Positions 44,976 to 53,060 of a DNA stretch of 64,000 nt are shown here, piece by piece. The notes beneath the pieces are model-generated. The model made no database searches. It was not told the DNA's origin and was given only the letters and a program-made list of their open reading frames with translations. Source of the stretch: Clostridium thermosuccinogenes (lineage in GTDB: Bacteria > Bacillota > Clostridia > Acetivibrionales > DSM-5807). The DNA is taken from positions 3,125,665-3,189,664 of the forward strand of contig NZ_CP021850.1 in assembly GCF_002896855.1 (NCBI RefSeq). The letters are read 5' to 3'. Position 1 is the first letter of the stretch. Each line of letters opens with the position of its first letter. Both the position numbers and the translations under genes were made by a program.

Positions 44976-46255
44976 AACTATACAAGGACTATATTGATAA
45001 TATATCAGTTGATGACAACCTACACTATAAAATCATGGCAGCTGTCACATCAAAACCACGATACTGCTCAACTCTCATTAGGCGCTATGCCACCGTATTT
45101 GCCTGTCTTATCGTTATGTTACTTGGTACATTAACGGTTGCAAAATTGTTACCATATGGTACAATTACTCCGCCTAAAAATCAGTTTGGCGTTATTACTC
45201 CGTCAAACACTAAACCTAGCATTACCTCTCCTAATGATACGCAGTCAAGCTACACTATCGTATTTACCAAAGTAGCAGGAAATATCTCCTATGACAAAGG
45301 TAAAATCCGTATTCCTGGGCATTTTTGGGAGGAACTTCCCAGTGAAGTAGTCTCTGCCCTCTTTCCCGAGGTAACTGGATCACGCACTTTGGAAGCTACC
45401 GCAAATTTTACAGGTGATGGAACGCTTTATAACATCGAGTCCATTTGTAAAAACAACAACGGTATTATAACGAATATCACAATTCAAAAAGGTACTATTG
45501 CACTTGATAAAGGGGTCTCTGATAAACCGACAACATCTGATGTGTATGGCATTCCTGTCACGGCATTCTATTGGGAAGACGACGATCATAACCATTATTA
45601 TGCTTCATTTGAGTTGAATGGAGTTGGTTACAGCCTCAACGCTTCTGGTGATGAAACAGCGAAAGACGAGCTTTCGGCTTTGGTTAGCTTTCTTATTAAA
45701 GGCGGTGCTCCTGACCTTGATGCAATCACACCGACCGCTATACCCGAATTACGTGAAGATGCCCTAACATTAGATGAGGCACGATCAGATACTGACTTCG
45801 GAGCGTATATACCCATAAACATTCCAGCAGGTTTTAACTTTGAGTCTTCCATGCGTTTTAAAAATCAAGAGAGAAACAATCTCCGTGTTACATGGGTAAA
45901 TGGCATGGATTATATCGAATGGAAGGTTTCTTACCTGATGCCTGATGATAAGCCCAGGATCACTTCAACAGAGCAGACCGAAAACTACGACTTGTCGCTC
46001 TATCCCATCCCTCACGCCCAATCTGTTCCAGCGGAGTTACGTAAAATTGTAACCGACCCGATATTCAGAATTGAAGAACTGACCCGTGAAGTTGTCATGA
46101 CGCGTGCATACAAGGTTAACGATGCAGGTGATACTTCCGGCTATCGGATGCGTTTTAGTGTCCTATATGGGGATATTTTGGTTGTAGTCAACATCAAAGG
46201 AGCAGATCCTGAATCGGTTTACAATATGCTGCTCAGTTTAGCTGATACTCAATAA
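44972..46255 (+). CDS. membrane anti-sigma factor with DUF4367-like domain
   Basis: A 427-residue protein translationally coupled to the sigma gene (ATGA overlap). A short cytoplasmic N-terminus (about 1-38) should hold the sigma factor. One membrane helix (about 39-58) is followed by a large extracellular part with a C-terminal DUF4367-type domain (YIEWKVSYLMPDD, then YGDILVVVNIKG). The coupling and layout are those of ECF/anti-sigma pairs. The outside signal is not readable. A strong terminator follows. Confidence 0.8.
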   Translation: MKLYKDYIDNISVDDNLHYKIMAAVTSKPRYCSTLIRRYATVFACLIVMLLGTLTVAKLLPYGTITPPKNQFGVITPSNTKPSITSPNDTQSSYTIVFTKVAGNISYDKGKIRIPGHFWEELPSEVVSALFPEVTGSRTLEATANFTGDGTLYNIESICKNNNGIITNITIQKGTIALDKGVSDKPTTSDVYGIPVTAFYWEDDDHNHYYASFELNGVGYSLNASGDETAKDELSALVSFLIKGGAPDLDAITPTAIPELREDALTLDEARSDTDFGAYIPINIPAGFNFESSMRFKNQERNNLRVTWVNGMDYIEWKVSYLMPDDKPRITSTEQTENYDLSLYPIPHAQSVPAELRKIVTDPIFRIEELTREVVMTRAYKVNDAGDTSGYRMRFSVLYGDILVVVNIKGADPESVYNMLLSLADTQ

Positions 46256-46279
46256 GAAAAACCTCATAACTTCATCATC

Positions 46280-46324
46280 AAAAGCAGGGCTGCTAAATTG
46301 TTGTAATCCGCCCTGCTTTTTTGA
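46280..46324. terminator. bidirectional terminator
   Basis: AAAAGCAGGGC and GCCCTGCTTTT form a perfect 11-bp stem with T-runs on the plus strand and A-runs mirrored for the minus strand. It ends the anti-sigma gene and probably also the minus-strand Tad-side operon. Confidence 0.85.
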
Positions 46325-46338
46325 TACTACACTTTTCC

Positions 46339-46635
46339 TTATCGCACCGGCTCACATTTCTTTTCAACCTTCTGCGCCGTTTTTTCAATATTCTCTTTTT
46401 CCTGTTTATAACTTTTTAAATAATGGATCTCATCGAGAGCACGGTTGCATAAATCTTCAAGAGCAGTCAGGCGATCCTTACAGTAATGCCCCCAATAGTA
46501 ATTCTTTTCACCCTTTGTACATTTCCATGTTACAAACTTGGCAGGAGCATTTTCGTTTTGACCAATGACAAACTCCGAATTCCCAACGGTCAGCCGATCA
46601 GTAATTACATAACCGGCATTGACTTCCTTATCCAT
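46339..46635 (-). CDS. small element protein, function unknown
   Basis: A 98-residue protein. A beta-rich N-terminus (GYVITDRLTVGNSEFVIGQN) with FVTWKCTKGEKNYYWGHYC leads to a helical, Lys/Glu-rich C-terminus. Similar small proteins recur in Clostridial elements, but I cannot name the family. It follows the 46649 gene by 13 bases on the same strand and ends just before a terminator. Confidence 0.6.
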   Translation of the reverse strand: MDKEVNAGYVITDRLTVGNSEFVIGQNENAPAKFVTWKCTKGEKNYYWGHYCKDRLTALEDLCNRALDEIHYLKSYKQEKENIEKTAQKVEKKCEPVR

Positions 46636-46648
46636 ACTTTAAAACCTC

Positions 46649-47257
46649 CTATCGCTCTATCTCTTGCTTTTTCTGCTTTAAATGCCTCTCAGATTGTATC
46701 TGTGCCAACCGCTCCTTTGCCCAATCTGGCATATATTCCGGTCTGACAACACCCAAAATATCCTCTCGATTCCAGCGTGACTCCTTTCCGGAGTATAGGT
46801 TTGTAGTATAAACCGCCCGTCCTCTTGAATTAGCATGAGCGCCAAAACCGCCCGTGACCAGCACAAGTTGCTTGTCAGCAGTTCGATATTCAGGACGTAA
46901 GCGTTCAGGATTTATAATCACCACCTTGTTTTCAAGGTTTTGCATACTGTCAATAGGAATACAATGCTCTAACTTAAAAGGCTGCATGGGAACAGTGATT
47001 TTGGTTCGCTCTGCTATGACTGCTTCCAGTTGTGCTGTTACGCGACTGGTAAATTCGGTCATCATTTCAAGGTAATCCGCACTTCCCATCGCATTAAAGT
47101 AATGCTCAATCCCTAAAGGGTTATCCCAGCTGCAGTTGCATACCATATATGGGCAATCGGATTTTCTTTCATCTACACCGAAAAGAATTTCTTTATCTCC
47201 AATGTGGATGGCGTGCTTTATCTCGTAGGTATCCACCATGCGTTTTTCATCATCCAT
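46649..47257 (-). CDS. element protein of unknown function
   Basis: A 202-residue soluble protein with conserved-looking aromatic and Cys stretches (CPYMVCNCSWDNPLGIEHYF) and LVLVTGGFGAHANSRGRAVY near the middle. No catalytic motif is recognised. GGAGTG lies 9-10 bases before the ATG at 47257; a later ATG (MVDTYEIK) is also possible. It lies between the 28-residue membrane peptide and the 46339 gene. Confidence 0.55.
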   Translation of the reverse strand: MDDEKRMVDTYEIKHAIHIGDKEILFGVDERKSDCPYMVCNCSWDNPLGIEHYFNAMGSADYLEMMTEFTSRVTAQLEAVIAERTKITVPMQPFKLEHCIPIDSMQNLENKVVIINPERLRPEYRTADKQLVLVTGGFGAHANSRGRAVYTTNLYSGKESRWNREDILGVVRPEYMPDWAKERLAQIQSERHLKQKKQEIER

Positions 47258-47290
47258 TCCTATAATCACTCCAATCAAACCGGCAGCAGT

Positions 47291-47318
47291 AAAGGGACTT
47301 TAGTTTTCAAGTCCCTTT
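47291..47318. terminator. 10-bp perfect hairpin
   Basis: AAAGGGACTT and AAGTCCCTTT pair exactly around an 8-base loop between the 28-residue peptide gene and the 46649 gene. T-runs are short on both strands, so it may act as an attenuator or processing site. Confidence 0.5.
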
Positions 47319-47334
47319 TACCGCCAAACCGTTA

Positions 47335-47421
47335 TTACTTTCTTTGTCTGATGTACAGGTATACCGCACCACCTGCAATCACAAGGCAAAGCACGATGGC
47401 AAGTATCGTTTTTAGATCCAT
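47335..47421 (-). CDS. 28-residue single-helix membrane peptide
   Basis: MDLKTILAIVLCLVIAGGAV plus a short basic tail (YLYIRQRK). A very strong AAGGAGGTG site lies 5 bases before the ATG. A membrane peptide with such a signal, between the prepilin peptidase and a hypothetical gene, is likely real. It may support pilus assembly, but that is only positional inference. Confidence 0.6.
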   Translation of the reverse strand: MDLKTILAIVLCLVIAGGAVYLYIRQRK

Positions 47422-47460
47422 CAAAGCACCTCCTTATCCGGATATATTTGTGCTTTCACA

Positions 47461-47871
47461 TCATCTTCCGGTAATCAAACCAATACCGACAAAGACAAAA
47501 AAGCCGGTACACAAGAATACTGCCAAAGGAACACTTTTCTGCCGCGATACCTTTGAATAAAGTAAAGCCGGTAGCAAGGCAAAAAAGAGAATGGCAGCAA
47601 GTCCATACAATCCAAAACTAAAACCCATTGCAGCCGTAAGCTTGATATCACCACCACCCACGCCGCCGTATTTCAACGCAAGAAAGAACAGACAGATACC
47701 AGGCAGCAAGAATCCCGCAATTCGCTGCAATAGTGTGGGATACGGCAAAATAAAAGCGGACATTACGCCGAGCAGGAGAATGGCTATCCATGTCCAGTCG
47801 GGAATAATCCGTTTCATATAATCCATTACTGCCGCCCACAATAGGGGAACAGCAAAAAGAAATATTATCAT
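47461..47871 (-). CDS. type IV prepilin peptidase (TadV/CpaA-like)
   Basis: A 136-residue A24-family membrane aspartyl protease that trims pilin leaders. The two catalytic Asp are in VMDYMKRIIPDW and in GGVGGGDIKLTAAMG. Four to six helices are present, with no N-terminal methylase domain, as in TadV. The ATG at 47871 follows directly after the surface-protein stop; an ATG eight codons earlier overlaps that gene. It should process the three Flp-like pilins and TadE-like proteins upstream. Confidence 0.85.
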   Translation of the reverse strand: MIIFLFAVPLLWAAVMDYMKRIIPDWTWIAILLLGVMSAFILPYPTLLQRIAGFLLPGICLFFLALKYGGVGGGDIKLTAAMGFSFGLYGLAAILFFALLPALLYSKVSRQKSVPLAVFLCTGFFVFVGIGLITGR

Positions 47872-47872
47872 A

Positions 47873-50800
47873 TCAGTTTCCAGTGGTGACATCATCGGAA
47901 TACATGCTGTCCACTACATGAATTTTCAGTTCCCCTCCGGTAATCCAACGGGACAGCGTACCTCCGGGAGTATGCACATCGGTAACAAGAAGCTGTACGA
48001 TATAGTCCCTGTTATCCGGGAACCACAGCGGAATGTAATGCTTCCTGTAACGGAAGGGAGATGCGGGATTTTCCTTAAAGATAAATTGACCGCTTTCCTT
48101 TATTAAAGGGATAGCGGTTTCATATCGATATTCCGGCAGATAGACTTCTGCAGTCTGTGGAGCAGTAATCAGCTCCGGCCTGTCATAGTTGGTGTCAACA
48201 TTGGCTGTAACACGGATCGAGTATCCGTAGCCTGACTTGAGATAACCTTTAGCTTTTGTATCATATTCCAGCACAGCGTGCACCTTCAACTCAGCATAGA
48301 ATTGCCTCCATACAAACTTTCCACCCTCATACCGTTGTTCCCACCATGTCACCTTGGGCTGTTCACTTCTTTTCGGCGGGTTAGGCAATGCCCGGCTTTC
48401 CTCCGGTTCTCCATAGGATATATTCTTTATCAAAGCCTTTTGAGTATAAGTGTTGTTTTCAGCAGTGCTTTCATTTCTCAACGACTGCTCAGGGTTAATA
48501 ATTGCAATCAAGGTAACATTTTTGTCGGCCTGCACATTAGGAGTATCCCACCGGATGGATACAACATTCCAAGTATCCCTTTCCATTACTATCGCATCAA
48601 TTCGCTTTGACAAAGACAATTCAGGTATTTGAAACAGTACAGTGACATTTTGTCCCGGTGTAAAGTCCAGGCTGCCTTTGTTGGATACTTTAACAGTGGT
48701 TATAACAGACTGGTTTTCCTTATACTCATCCGGTGTAATTCTCTGTACATCCAAATCGTAAGGACGTTCCAGTACCATGATTTCCGCTGCAACCTGATTA
48801 TTACCGGTATTACTGTCCTTGTAGCCTGCAGGTGCGGACACCTTAGCAGATAAACGAATACGCTCTCTTTTTTCTCCAGCTGTTTTTGTGACTAGAAAAG
48901 CTTTCTTTTCAAATGCTTTGAAATTGGATGTACCGGGCACATCAGGAACCTTCTTACCGTTAATGGTGACGTTTAACTCAACATCATACAAATCCTTATC
49001 GGTGGAGTTGGCGAAGTATACGGTAAAGCTGTATTCCTCATGCTCATATACAGTCGGGGGAGACGACAAATTTACCCACACATCACATAGGTTTACTATC
49101 GTAGGTATCTCCGGGTCATTAGGGTTTTCCGGTTTGTCAGGGCCATCCGGATTGTCAGGATCTTTTGGCTCATCCGGATTATCGGGGTCATCAGTTTTTT
49201 CGGGATCATCCGGATCATGAGGCTCATCTGGTTCGTCGGGGTTATCTGGTTCATCAGGGTTTTCTGGGTCATCCGGTTCGTCTGGATCATCTGGATCGTC
49301 ATCAGGTTGCTTAACAACCTTAATGCTTGAAATAGCAGTATTGTTGATAATATTTTCATCCCTAAAGCCTTCCGGTGCCTCCACATTAGCCCACAGGCCA
49401 TAAACCTCACCTGCATTTCCAGCATTACCTGTAACAGTAAAAGCTTTTGTCTCCCGGGGCTTGAAATTTGCTAATTCAGGGATTTGCGTCAATGCAATCT
49501 CGTTATTTTTTCCCTTTAAGTGTGCAGCTTTTAGTTCTACATCAGTGTTATTGGTAAAACTTACGGTATAGCTGTAATTCTCATGTTCATATACCGTAGG
49601 CGGTGCAAGGATACACGCAGACAGATCGCAAAGATCACGTAAACCTGGTGGATCATCTGGTTCGTCCGGGTTATCCGGATTATCAGGATTATTCGGGTCA
49701 TCGGGATTATCCGGGTCGTCAGGATCATCTGGATCATCAGAATTATCAGGCGTTTCATCCGGTTTGGGGTTAACTATCCGTATAACTGCTGTAGCCGTGT
49801 TGTTGTTAAGATTTCCGTCTATAAAGCCTTCAGGCACACCAATGTTTGCCCACAAGTGAATTTCATCGGCATCAGTATCAGCCGTACGTTTAACATCATA
49901 AGTTACACTTGAATTGGGTGAAAAGTCCTTCATCTCAGGTATTCCTTCAATCAGAACTTCATCTATCGTGCCTTTCAAAGGTACATCATAAGCTGCACTC
50001 GTTCCGCTGTTCATGTAGATTATAGTAAATGAATAGCTGTCGCCACGTTTCACTGTAACAGGGGCACGAATGACAACCGATAGGTCGTTGCCGTCACATG
50101 CTTTGAACTTAAAATAGAAGTCTGCTGCTGGAATCCTGTAATGAATATTCTGCGTGATACTGGTCTGCGTTTTATTTTCTCCGTCAGAATATTCATCACT
50201 CTCCGGCGTATAATCCCATTCGAGCCCCATGTATTGAAAATTACGGGACAGCAGCACATCATCCTTGGCGAAAGTGACAGAAGTAGTCTGATAGGGATAG
50301 AGCAGCTCCGGCACTCCCTTGTCCTGAGCGGTGAGCTTACCGTAAACCTTCTGTTTGTTCACATCGCACCAAGTAGCCTCTATGTCAACTTTAACAGGAG
50401 CCTGGTAGGATAGTGCTGTATTTCTCATGGTTTCAAAGGCTGTCAGACTTTTAGGTGTCCAGCCGTAACTGGTGGTCAGTGTTTCAAATTGCGTATTGGT
50501 ATCATAGGTTCCATATATTTTGCCGGAACTGAAATTGTGAATCTCCACAACATTGCTGCCTTTTAGTGTATAAGTCCTCCCGTCACACTTACCGATCCAC
50601 CCGGCAATCCGTTCCTTTTCATAGTCTGCAACGGTATTTGCATTCACAAGATCAATTCGCTGCGGCTCTGGAAAAGATTTTATAAGCATCTCTCCATCAT
50701 ATATTTCTCTGACATTCATTCCGATGGTGCGATACCGGATGTCGTAGACAGCTTTCACTTGAAAAATAACATTAGCTGTGATGGTGAGGACTGCACCCTG

Positions 50801-51121
50801 ATCTGTTTTTGCTGTTATTGTATACGGGCCGCATGACTCCTTATTCTCAACAGTTAAAATATATTTCGGTGTTATCTTTATGCTCTGTCCACCATATTCC
50901 AGTTGAATATCTGTAATTGTTCCGGTTTTTGCCGTTACTTGAATTGAGATTTCCTCCGGAAAATGCTCTATGGCTACCATACCGCTTTCGCTTTGCAAGC
51001 TGTCTATTGGAGAGGTAATATTGATTTCAATGTCACTGTTTACTGAAGCAAATGCTTTGCCCGAAAGGAGCAGGCAAAATATAAAAACAAGCGATACGGT
51101 ATAAAATAACTTTATTTTCAT
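47873..51121 (-). CDS. large secreted CARDB-repeat surface protein with Pro-Asp linkers
   Basis: A 1,082-residue exported protein with a signal peptide (about 1-26). About three to four CARDB-type beta domains (near 350-450, 505-600, 690-775 and 780-880) repeat APPTVYEHENYSYTVSFTN-like openings. Two long Pro-Asp/Asn/Glu linkers lie at about 454-494 and 607-665. No LPXTG or membrane anchor is visible. Its place inside the Tad operon suggests a pilus-associated adhesin or tip protein. It starts at the codon right next to the tadE stop. Confidence 0.75.
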   Translation of the reverse strand: MKIKLFYTVSLVFIFCLLLSGKAFASVNSDIEINITSPIDSLQSESGMVAIEHFPEEISIQVTAKTGTITDIQLEYGGQSIKITPKYILTVENKESCGPYTITAKTDQGAVLTITANVIFQVKAVYDIRYRTIGMNVREIYDGEMLIKSFPEPQRIDLVNANTVADYEKERIAGWIGKCDGRTYTLKGSNVVEIHNFSSGKIYGTYDTNTQFETLTTSYGWTPKSLTAFETMRNTALSYQAPVKVDIEATWCDVNKQKVYGKLTAQDKGVPELLYPYQTTSVTFAKDDVLLSRNFQYMGLEWDYTPESDEYSDGENKTQTSITQNIHYRIPAADFYFKFKACDGNDLSVVIRAPVTVKRGDSYSFTIIYMNSGTSAAYDVPLKGTIDEVLIEGIPEMKDFSPNSSVTYDVKRTADTDADEIHLWANIGVPEGFIDGNLNNNTATAVIRIVNPKPDETPDNSDDPDDPDDPDNPDDPNNPDNPDNPDEPDDPPGLRDLCDLSACILAPPTVYEHENYSYTVSFTNNTDVELKAAHLKGKNNEIALTQIPELANFKPRETKAFTVTGNAGNAGEVYGLWANVEAPEGFRDENIINNTAISSIKVVKQPDDDPDDPDEPDDPENPDEPDNPDEPDEPHDPDDPEKTDDPDNPDEPKDPDNPDGPDKPENPNDPEIPTIVNLCDVWVNLSSPPTVYEHEEYSFTVYFANSTDKDLYDVELNVTINGKKVPDVPGTSNFKAFEKKAFLVTKTAGEKRERIRLSAKVSAPAGYKDSNTGNNQVAAEIMVLERPYDLDVQRITPDEYKENQSVITTVKVSNKGSLDFTPGQNVTVLFQIPELSLSKRIDAIVMERDTWNVVSIRWDTPNVQADKNVTLIAIINPEQSLRNESTAENNTYTQKALIKNISYGEPEESRALPNPPKRSEQPKVTWWEQRYEGGKFVWRQFYAELKVHAVLEYDTKAKGYLKSGYGYSIRVTANVDTNYDRPELITAPQTAEVYLPEYRYETAIPLIKESGQFIFKENPASPFRYRKHYIPLWFPDNRDYIVQLLVTDVHTPGGTLSRWITGGELKIHVVDSMYSDDVTTGN
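49126..49300. repeat. short-period repeat encoding the second Pro-Asp linker
   Basis: Imperfect 9-base units (minus strand CCGGATGAT, CCTGATAAC and similar) encode PDE, PDN and PDD. The first linker at about 49640-49760 is built the same way. Such tracts can change length by slippage. Confidence 0.75.
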
Positions 51122-51603
51122 TAAGAACCTCCTTCCTCAATTCTTGTATTAACGCTGGATATTCTAAAGGGAAGCCTCACATCGCCGGTCAGAAAACTGA
51201 AGATACTGCGGGTCTTCAGTGCCCCCTCCAGCGTCAGCCGGGGCGGAATGTCTGTAGCATTAATGTGCTTTATTTCAAGCTCGTAAACCCATTCTTCGCC
51301 GATATATTTGCTTAAATCCGCATCAAGTTTCATGCTTTCATGCAGGTACTCATATAATCTTTCTTCCGCAAGGGCGCTGTCCATCCTGGCATGACCGTCC
51401 CTGCGGTATTCGTCCAGCATGGCATATTCCACTGAGGTGTTCACACCCCTTTGAAGGACATATTCCACCTGCTGGTACAGGCTTTCGATACGGAAATACT
51501 CAATCAGGATAGCTGAAAGCGTCAGGATGAAAAAGACAAGAATCACGATGAAAATAAAAACATCGCCTTTACGATTTTGCAAAATGTATTTATAGTTGTT
51601 CAC
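51121..51603 (-). CDS. TadE-like minor pilin
   Basis: A 160-residue protein with one N-terminal hydrophobic helix after QNRKGD (FIFIVILVFFILTLSAILIE), followed by a soluble domain, as in TadE/TadF pseudopilins. The likely start is GTG at 51603, 6 bases after AAGGAGG; an ATG two codons earlier sits too close. It overlaps the DUF4320-like gene upstream. It probably initiates or anchors the Flp fibre. Confidence 0.7.
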   Translation of the reverse strand: MNNYKYILQNRKGDVFIFIVILVFFILTLSAILIEYFRIESLYQQVEYVLQRGVNTSVEYAMLDEYRRDGHARMDSALAEERLYEYLHESMKLDADLSKYIGEEWVYELEIKHINATDIPPRLTLEGALKTRSIFSFLTGDVRLPFRISSVNTRIEEGGS

Positions 51604-51626
51604 GTCCATCCTCCTTCCCGGCAATC

Positions 51627-52109
51627 TCAGTCGGAGAGCTTCCAATATTTTTCCGACATGCCGGTAATGCTTACCTTCATAGGAATCATAATCTTAACTG
51701 GAGGTGCAAAGGATGGTGTAAAAATAGTAAATGGATGGTTGTATGTCATCGTGATCGTGAAGGTATCCCTTAACTGTATTTTCTGACCGTCATGGTAATT
51801 CACATCCTCGACGGTCATCTCCGGTGAGAGGCCGGTCTGCTGCTTAAGCCGGTAGAAAACGCCATAGGCTTTATCTGATACCTGGCCCTCCAGTTCAACT
51901 ACCCGTACAACGCGCCGGCATATATGGTTCAAGTTCAGGTATGTAGTGAAGATACTCAAAAAGCTCAACACCGTAACCATGAGTGTAATCACTACCAGTG
52001 TTTTAATCATCAGGTCAAAATAGCTGCTGCCTTTTCTGTCATGAAAAAGTTTTTGAAAAAGCAAAAGGGGAGAATTTCTCTCCCCCGTGCTTTGGTGCCT
52101 GCTGTTCAT
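51627..52109 (-). CDS. DUF4320 (TadE-like) pilus protein
   Basis: A 160-residue protein. A charged N-terminus with DRKGSSYFDLMIK leads into a membrane helix (TLVVITLMVTVLSFLSIF) and then a soluble domain with QIQLRDTFTITM-like strands. This matches the DUF4320 family seen in Clostridial Tad loci. GGGAGGTG precedes the ATG. A terminator-like hairpin lies within its first codons. Confidence 0.7.
   Translation of the reverse strand: MNSRHQSTGERNSPLLLFQKLFHDRKGSSYFDLMIKTLVVITLMVTVLSFLSIFTTYLNLNHICRRVVRVVELEGQVSDKAYGVFYRLKQQTGLSPEMTVEDVNYHDGQKIQLRDTFTITMTYNHPFTIFTPSFAPPVKIMIPMKVSITGMSEKYWKLSD
52067..52085 (-). terminator. intragenic hairpin with T-run near the DUF4320 start
   Basis: On the minus strand GGGGAGA and TCTCCCC pair and are followed by TTTTGCTTTTTC. 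It lies within the first 15 codons and may lower expression of minor pilins relative to major pilins. Confidence 0.45.
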
Positions 52110-52155
52110 ATGCGTTGCACCTCCCGCATCTGCAGGTTTACCTTTAATATTTTCA

Positions 52156-52365
52156 TCAGTTCAGTAAACCGGTGATTTTGCTGACGATACTGTTCCAGAT
52201 CTGTGTTATGGAACCTTGATACAGTGTCATAAACACCGCACCTACTACTACGACAATCAAGACCACAATAAGCCAACCGGTCATCTGGTCGCCGGACTTA
52301 TTTGCCAATATGTTTTTGCCCTTTAAAGTTGCTATTCTCATTTTGTTTTTCAAAGCAGTCATCAT
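52156..52365 (-). CDS. Flp-like pilin C
   Basis: A 69-residue pilin. A basic leader ending in ILANKSG is followed by DQMTGWLIVVLIVVVVGAVF and a short tail, SITQIWNSIVSKITGLLN. The leader and helix are nearly identical in all three tandem copies. Cleavage after NKSG by the prepilin peptidase is plausible, although the Glu5 of classic Flp pilins is missing. The ribosome site is weaker than for pilin B. It ends 47 bases before the DUF4320 gene. Confidence 0.78.
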   Translation of the reverse strand: MMTALKNKMRIATLKGKNILANKSGDQMTGWLIVVLIVVVVGAVFMTLYQGSITQIWNSIVSKITGLLN

Positions 52366-52402
52366 AATTAATCCATTATTCTAAACTTAGTTTTAATTTA
52401 GG

Positions 52403-52419
52403 GGGGAGCAGAGCTCCCC
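52403..52419 (-). terminator. GC hairpin between pilins B and C
   Basis: GGGGAGC and GCTCCCC pair around AGA. There is no clear T-run on the minus strand, so a stabilising or processing role is as likely as termination. Confidence 0.5.
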
Positions 52420-52448
52420 GAATGTCATGAGCCTTGGCCGCGAGTCCA

Positions 52449-52658
52449 TTAGTTCAAAAGGCTGGTAATCTTGGTGACAATGCTGTTCCAGATTGTAGAT
52501 ATTGAATCTTTATACAAAGTCAGGAAGATTGCACCAACCACCACAACGATCAGGACTACGATGAGCCAGCCGGTCATCTGGTCGCCGGATTTGTTTGCCA
52601 AAACATTCCTGCATTTAAGTCCTGCATTTCGTATTTTGTTTTTCACTGTTAAAAACAT
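52449..52658 (-). CDS. Flp-like pilin B
   Basis: A 69-residue paralogue: leader with VLANKSG, then DQMTGWLIVVLIVVVVGAIF, then LYKDSISTIWNSIVTKIT. GGAGGT lies 7 bases before the ATG, the best ribosome site of the three. It is flanked on both sides by hairpins. It differs from pilins A and C mainly at the leader and at KDS. Confidence 0.8.
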   Translation of the reverse strand: MFLTVKNKIRNAGLKCRNVLANKSGDQMTGWLIVVLIVVVVGAIFLTLYKDSISTIWNSIVTKITSLLN

Positions 52659-52698
52659 AGTAAATACCTCCGTTAATTTTGATTAGATTTTGATTAAG

Positions 52699-52732
52699 AA
52701 AAAAAGGGAAGCCATACTGGATATGCTCCCCC
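52699..52732 (-). terminator. terminator between pilins A and B
   Basis: On the minus strand GGGGAGCATA pairs with TATGGCTTCCC (one mismatch) and is followed by a TTTTTTT run. This is a good intrinsic terminator shape. Confidence 0.65.
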
Positions 52733-52756
52733 TGTACTGCTGCCTTTTAGCTGCGA

Positions 52757-52954
52757 TTAACTTAAAAGGCCGGTGATTTTGTCTACAATGCTGTTCCAGA
52801 TAGTGGTGATAGAGCCCTGGTACAACGTCATAAACACTGCGCCTACTACCACAACAACCAGCACAACAATAAGCCAGCCGGTCATCTGGTCACCAGACTT
52901 GTTTGCCAGAACATTTCTGGCATTCGATATAGCACTTGCAATGCGTTTCCTCAC
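52757..52954 (-). CDS. Flp-like pilin A
   Basis: A 65-residue paralogue: MRKRIASAISNARNVLANKS, then GDQMTGWLIVVLVVVVVGAV, with tail SITTIWNSIVDKITGLLS. The GTG at 52954 follows AAAGGAGG and makes the leader match its sisters. Another GTG with CAGGAGG lies at 53008 and would add 18 residues. It is the first pilin after tadC, behind a terminator-like hairpin. Confidence 0.78.
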   Translation of the reverse strand: MRKRIASAISNARNVLANKSGDQMTGWLIVVLVVVVVGAVFMTLYQGSITTIWNSIVDKITGLLS

Positions 52955-53060
52955 AGGTTTTGCCCTCCTTTCTTGCGTAATAGAGTTTGCAGTTGTAGTG
53001 TTTCTCACGGGTAATACCTCCTGAAATTGTATTTTGAAAAGGGTGATTCCCTTTTTCACA

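Noticed and set aside
49126-49760. CRISPR-like repeat pattern
   Set aside because: The units are 9-base degenerate codon repeats inside an open frame encoding Pro-Asp linkers, with no spacers or cas genes.
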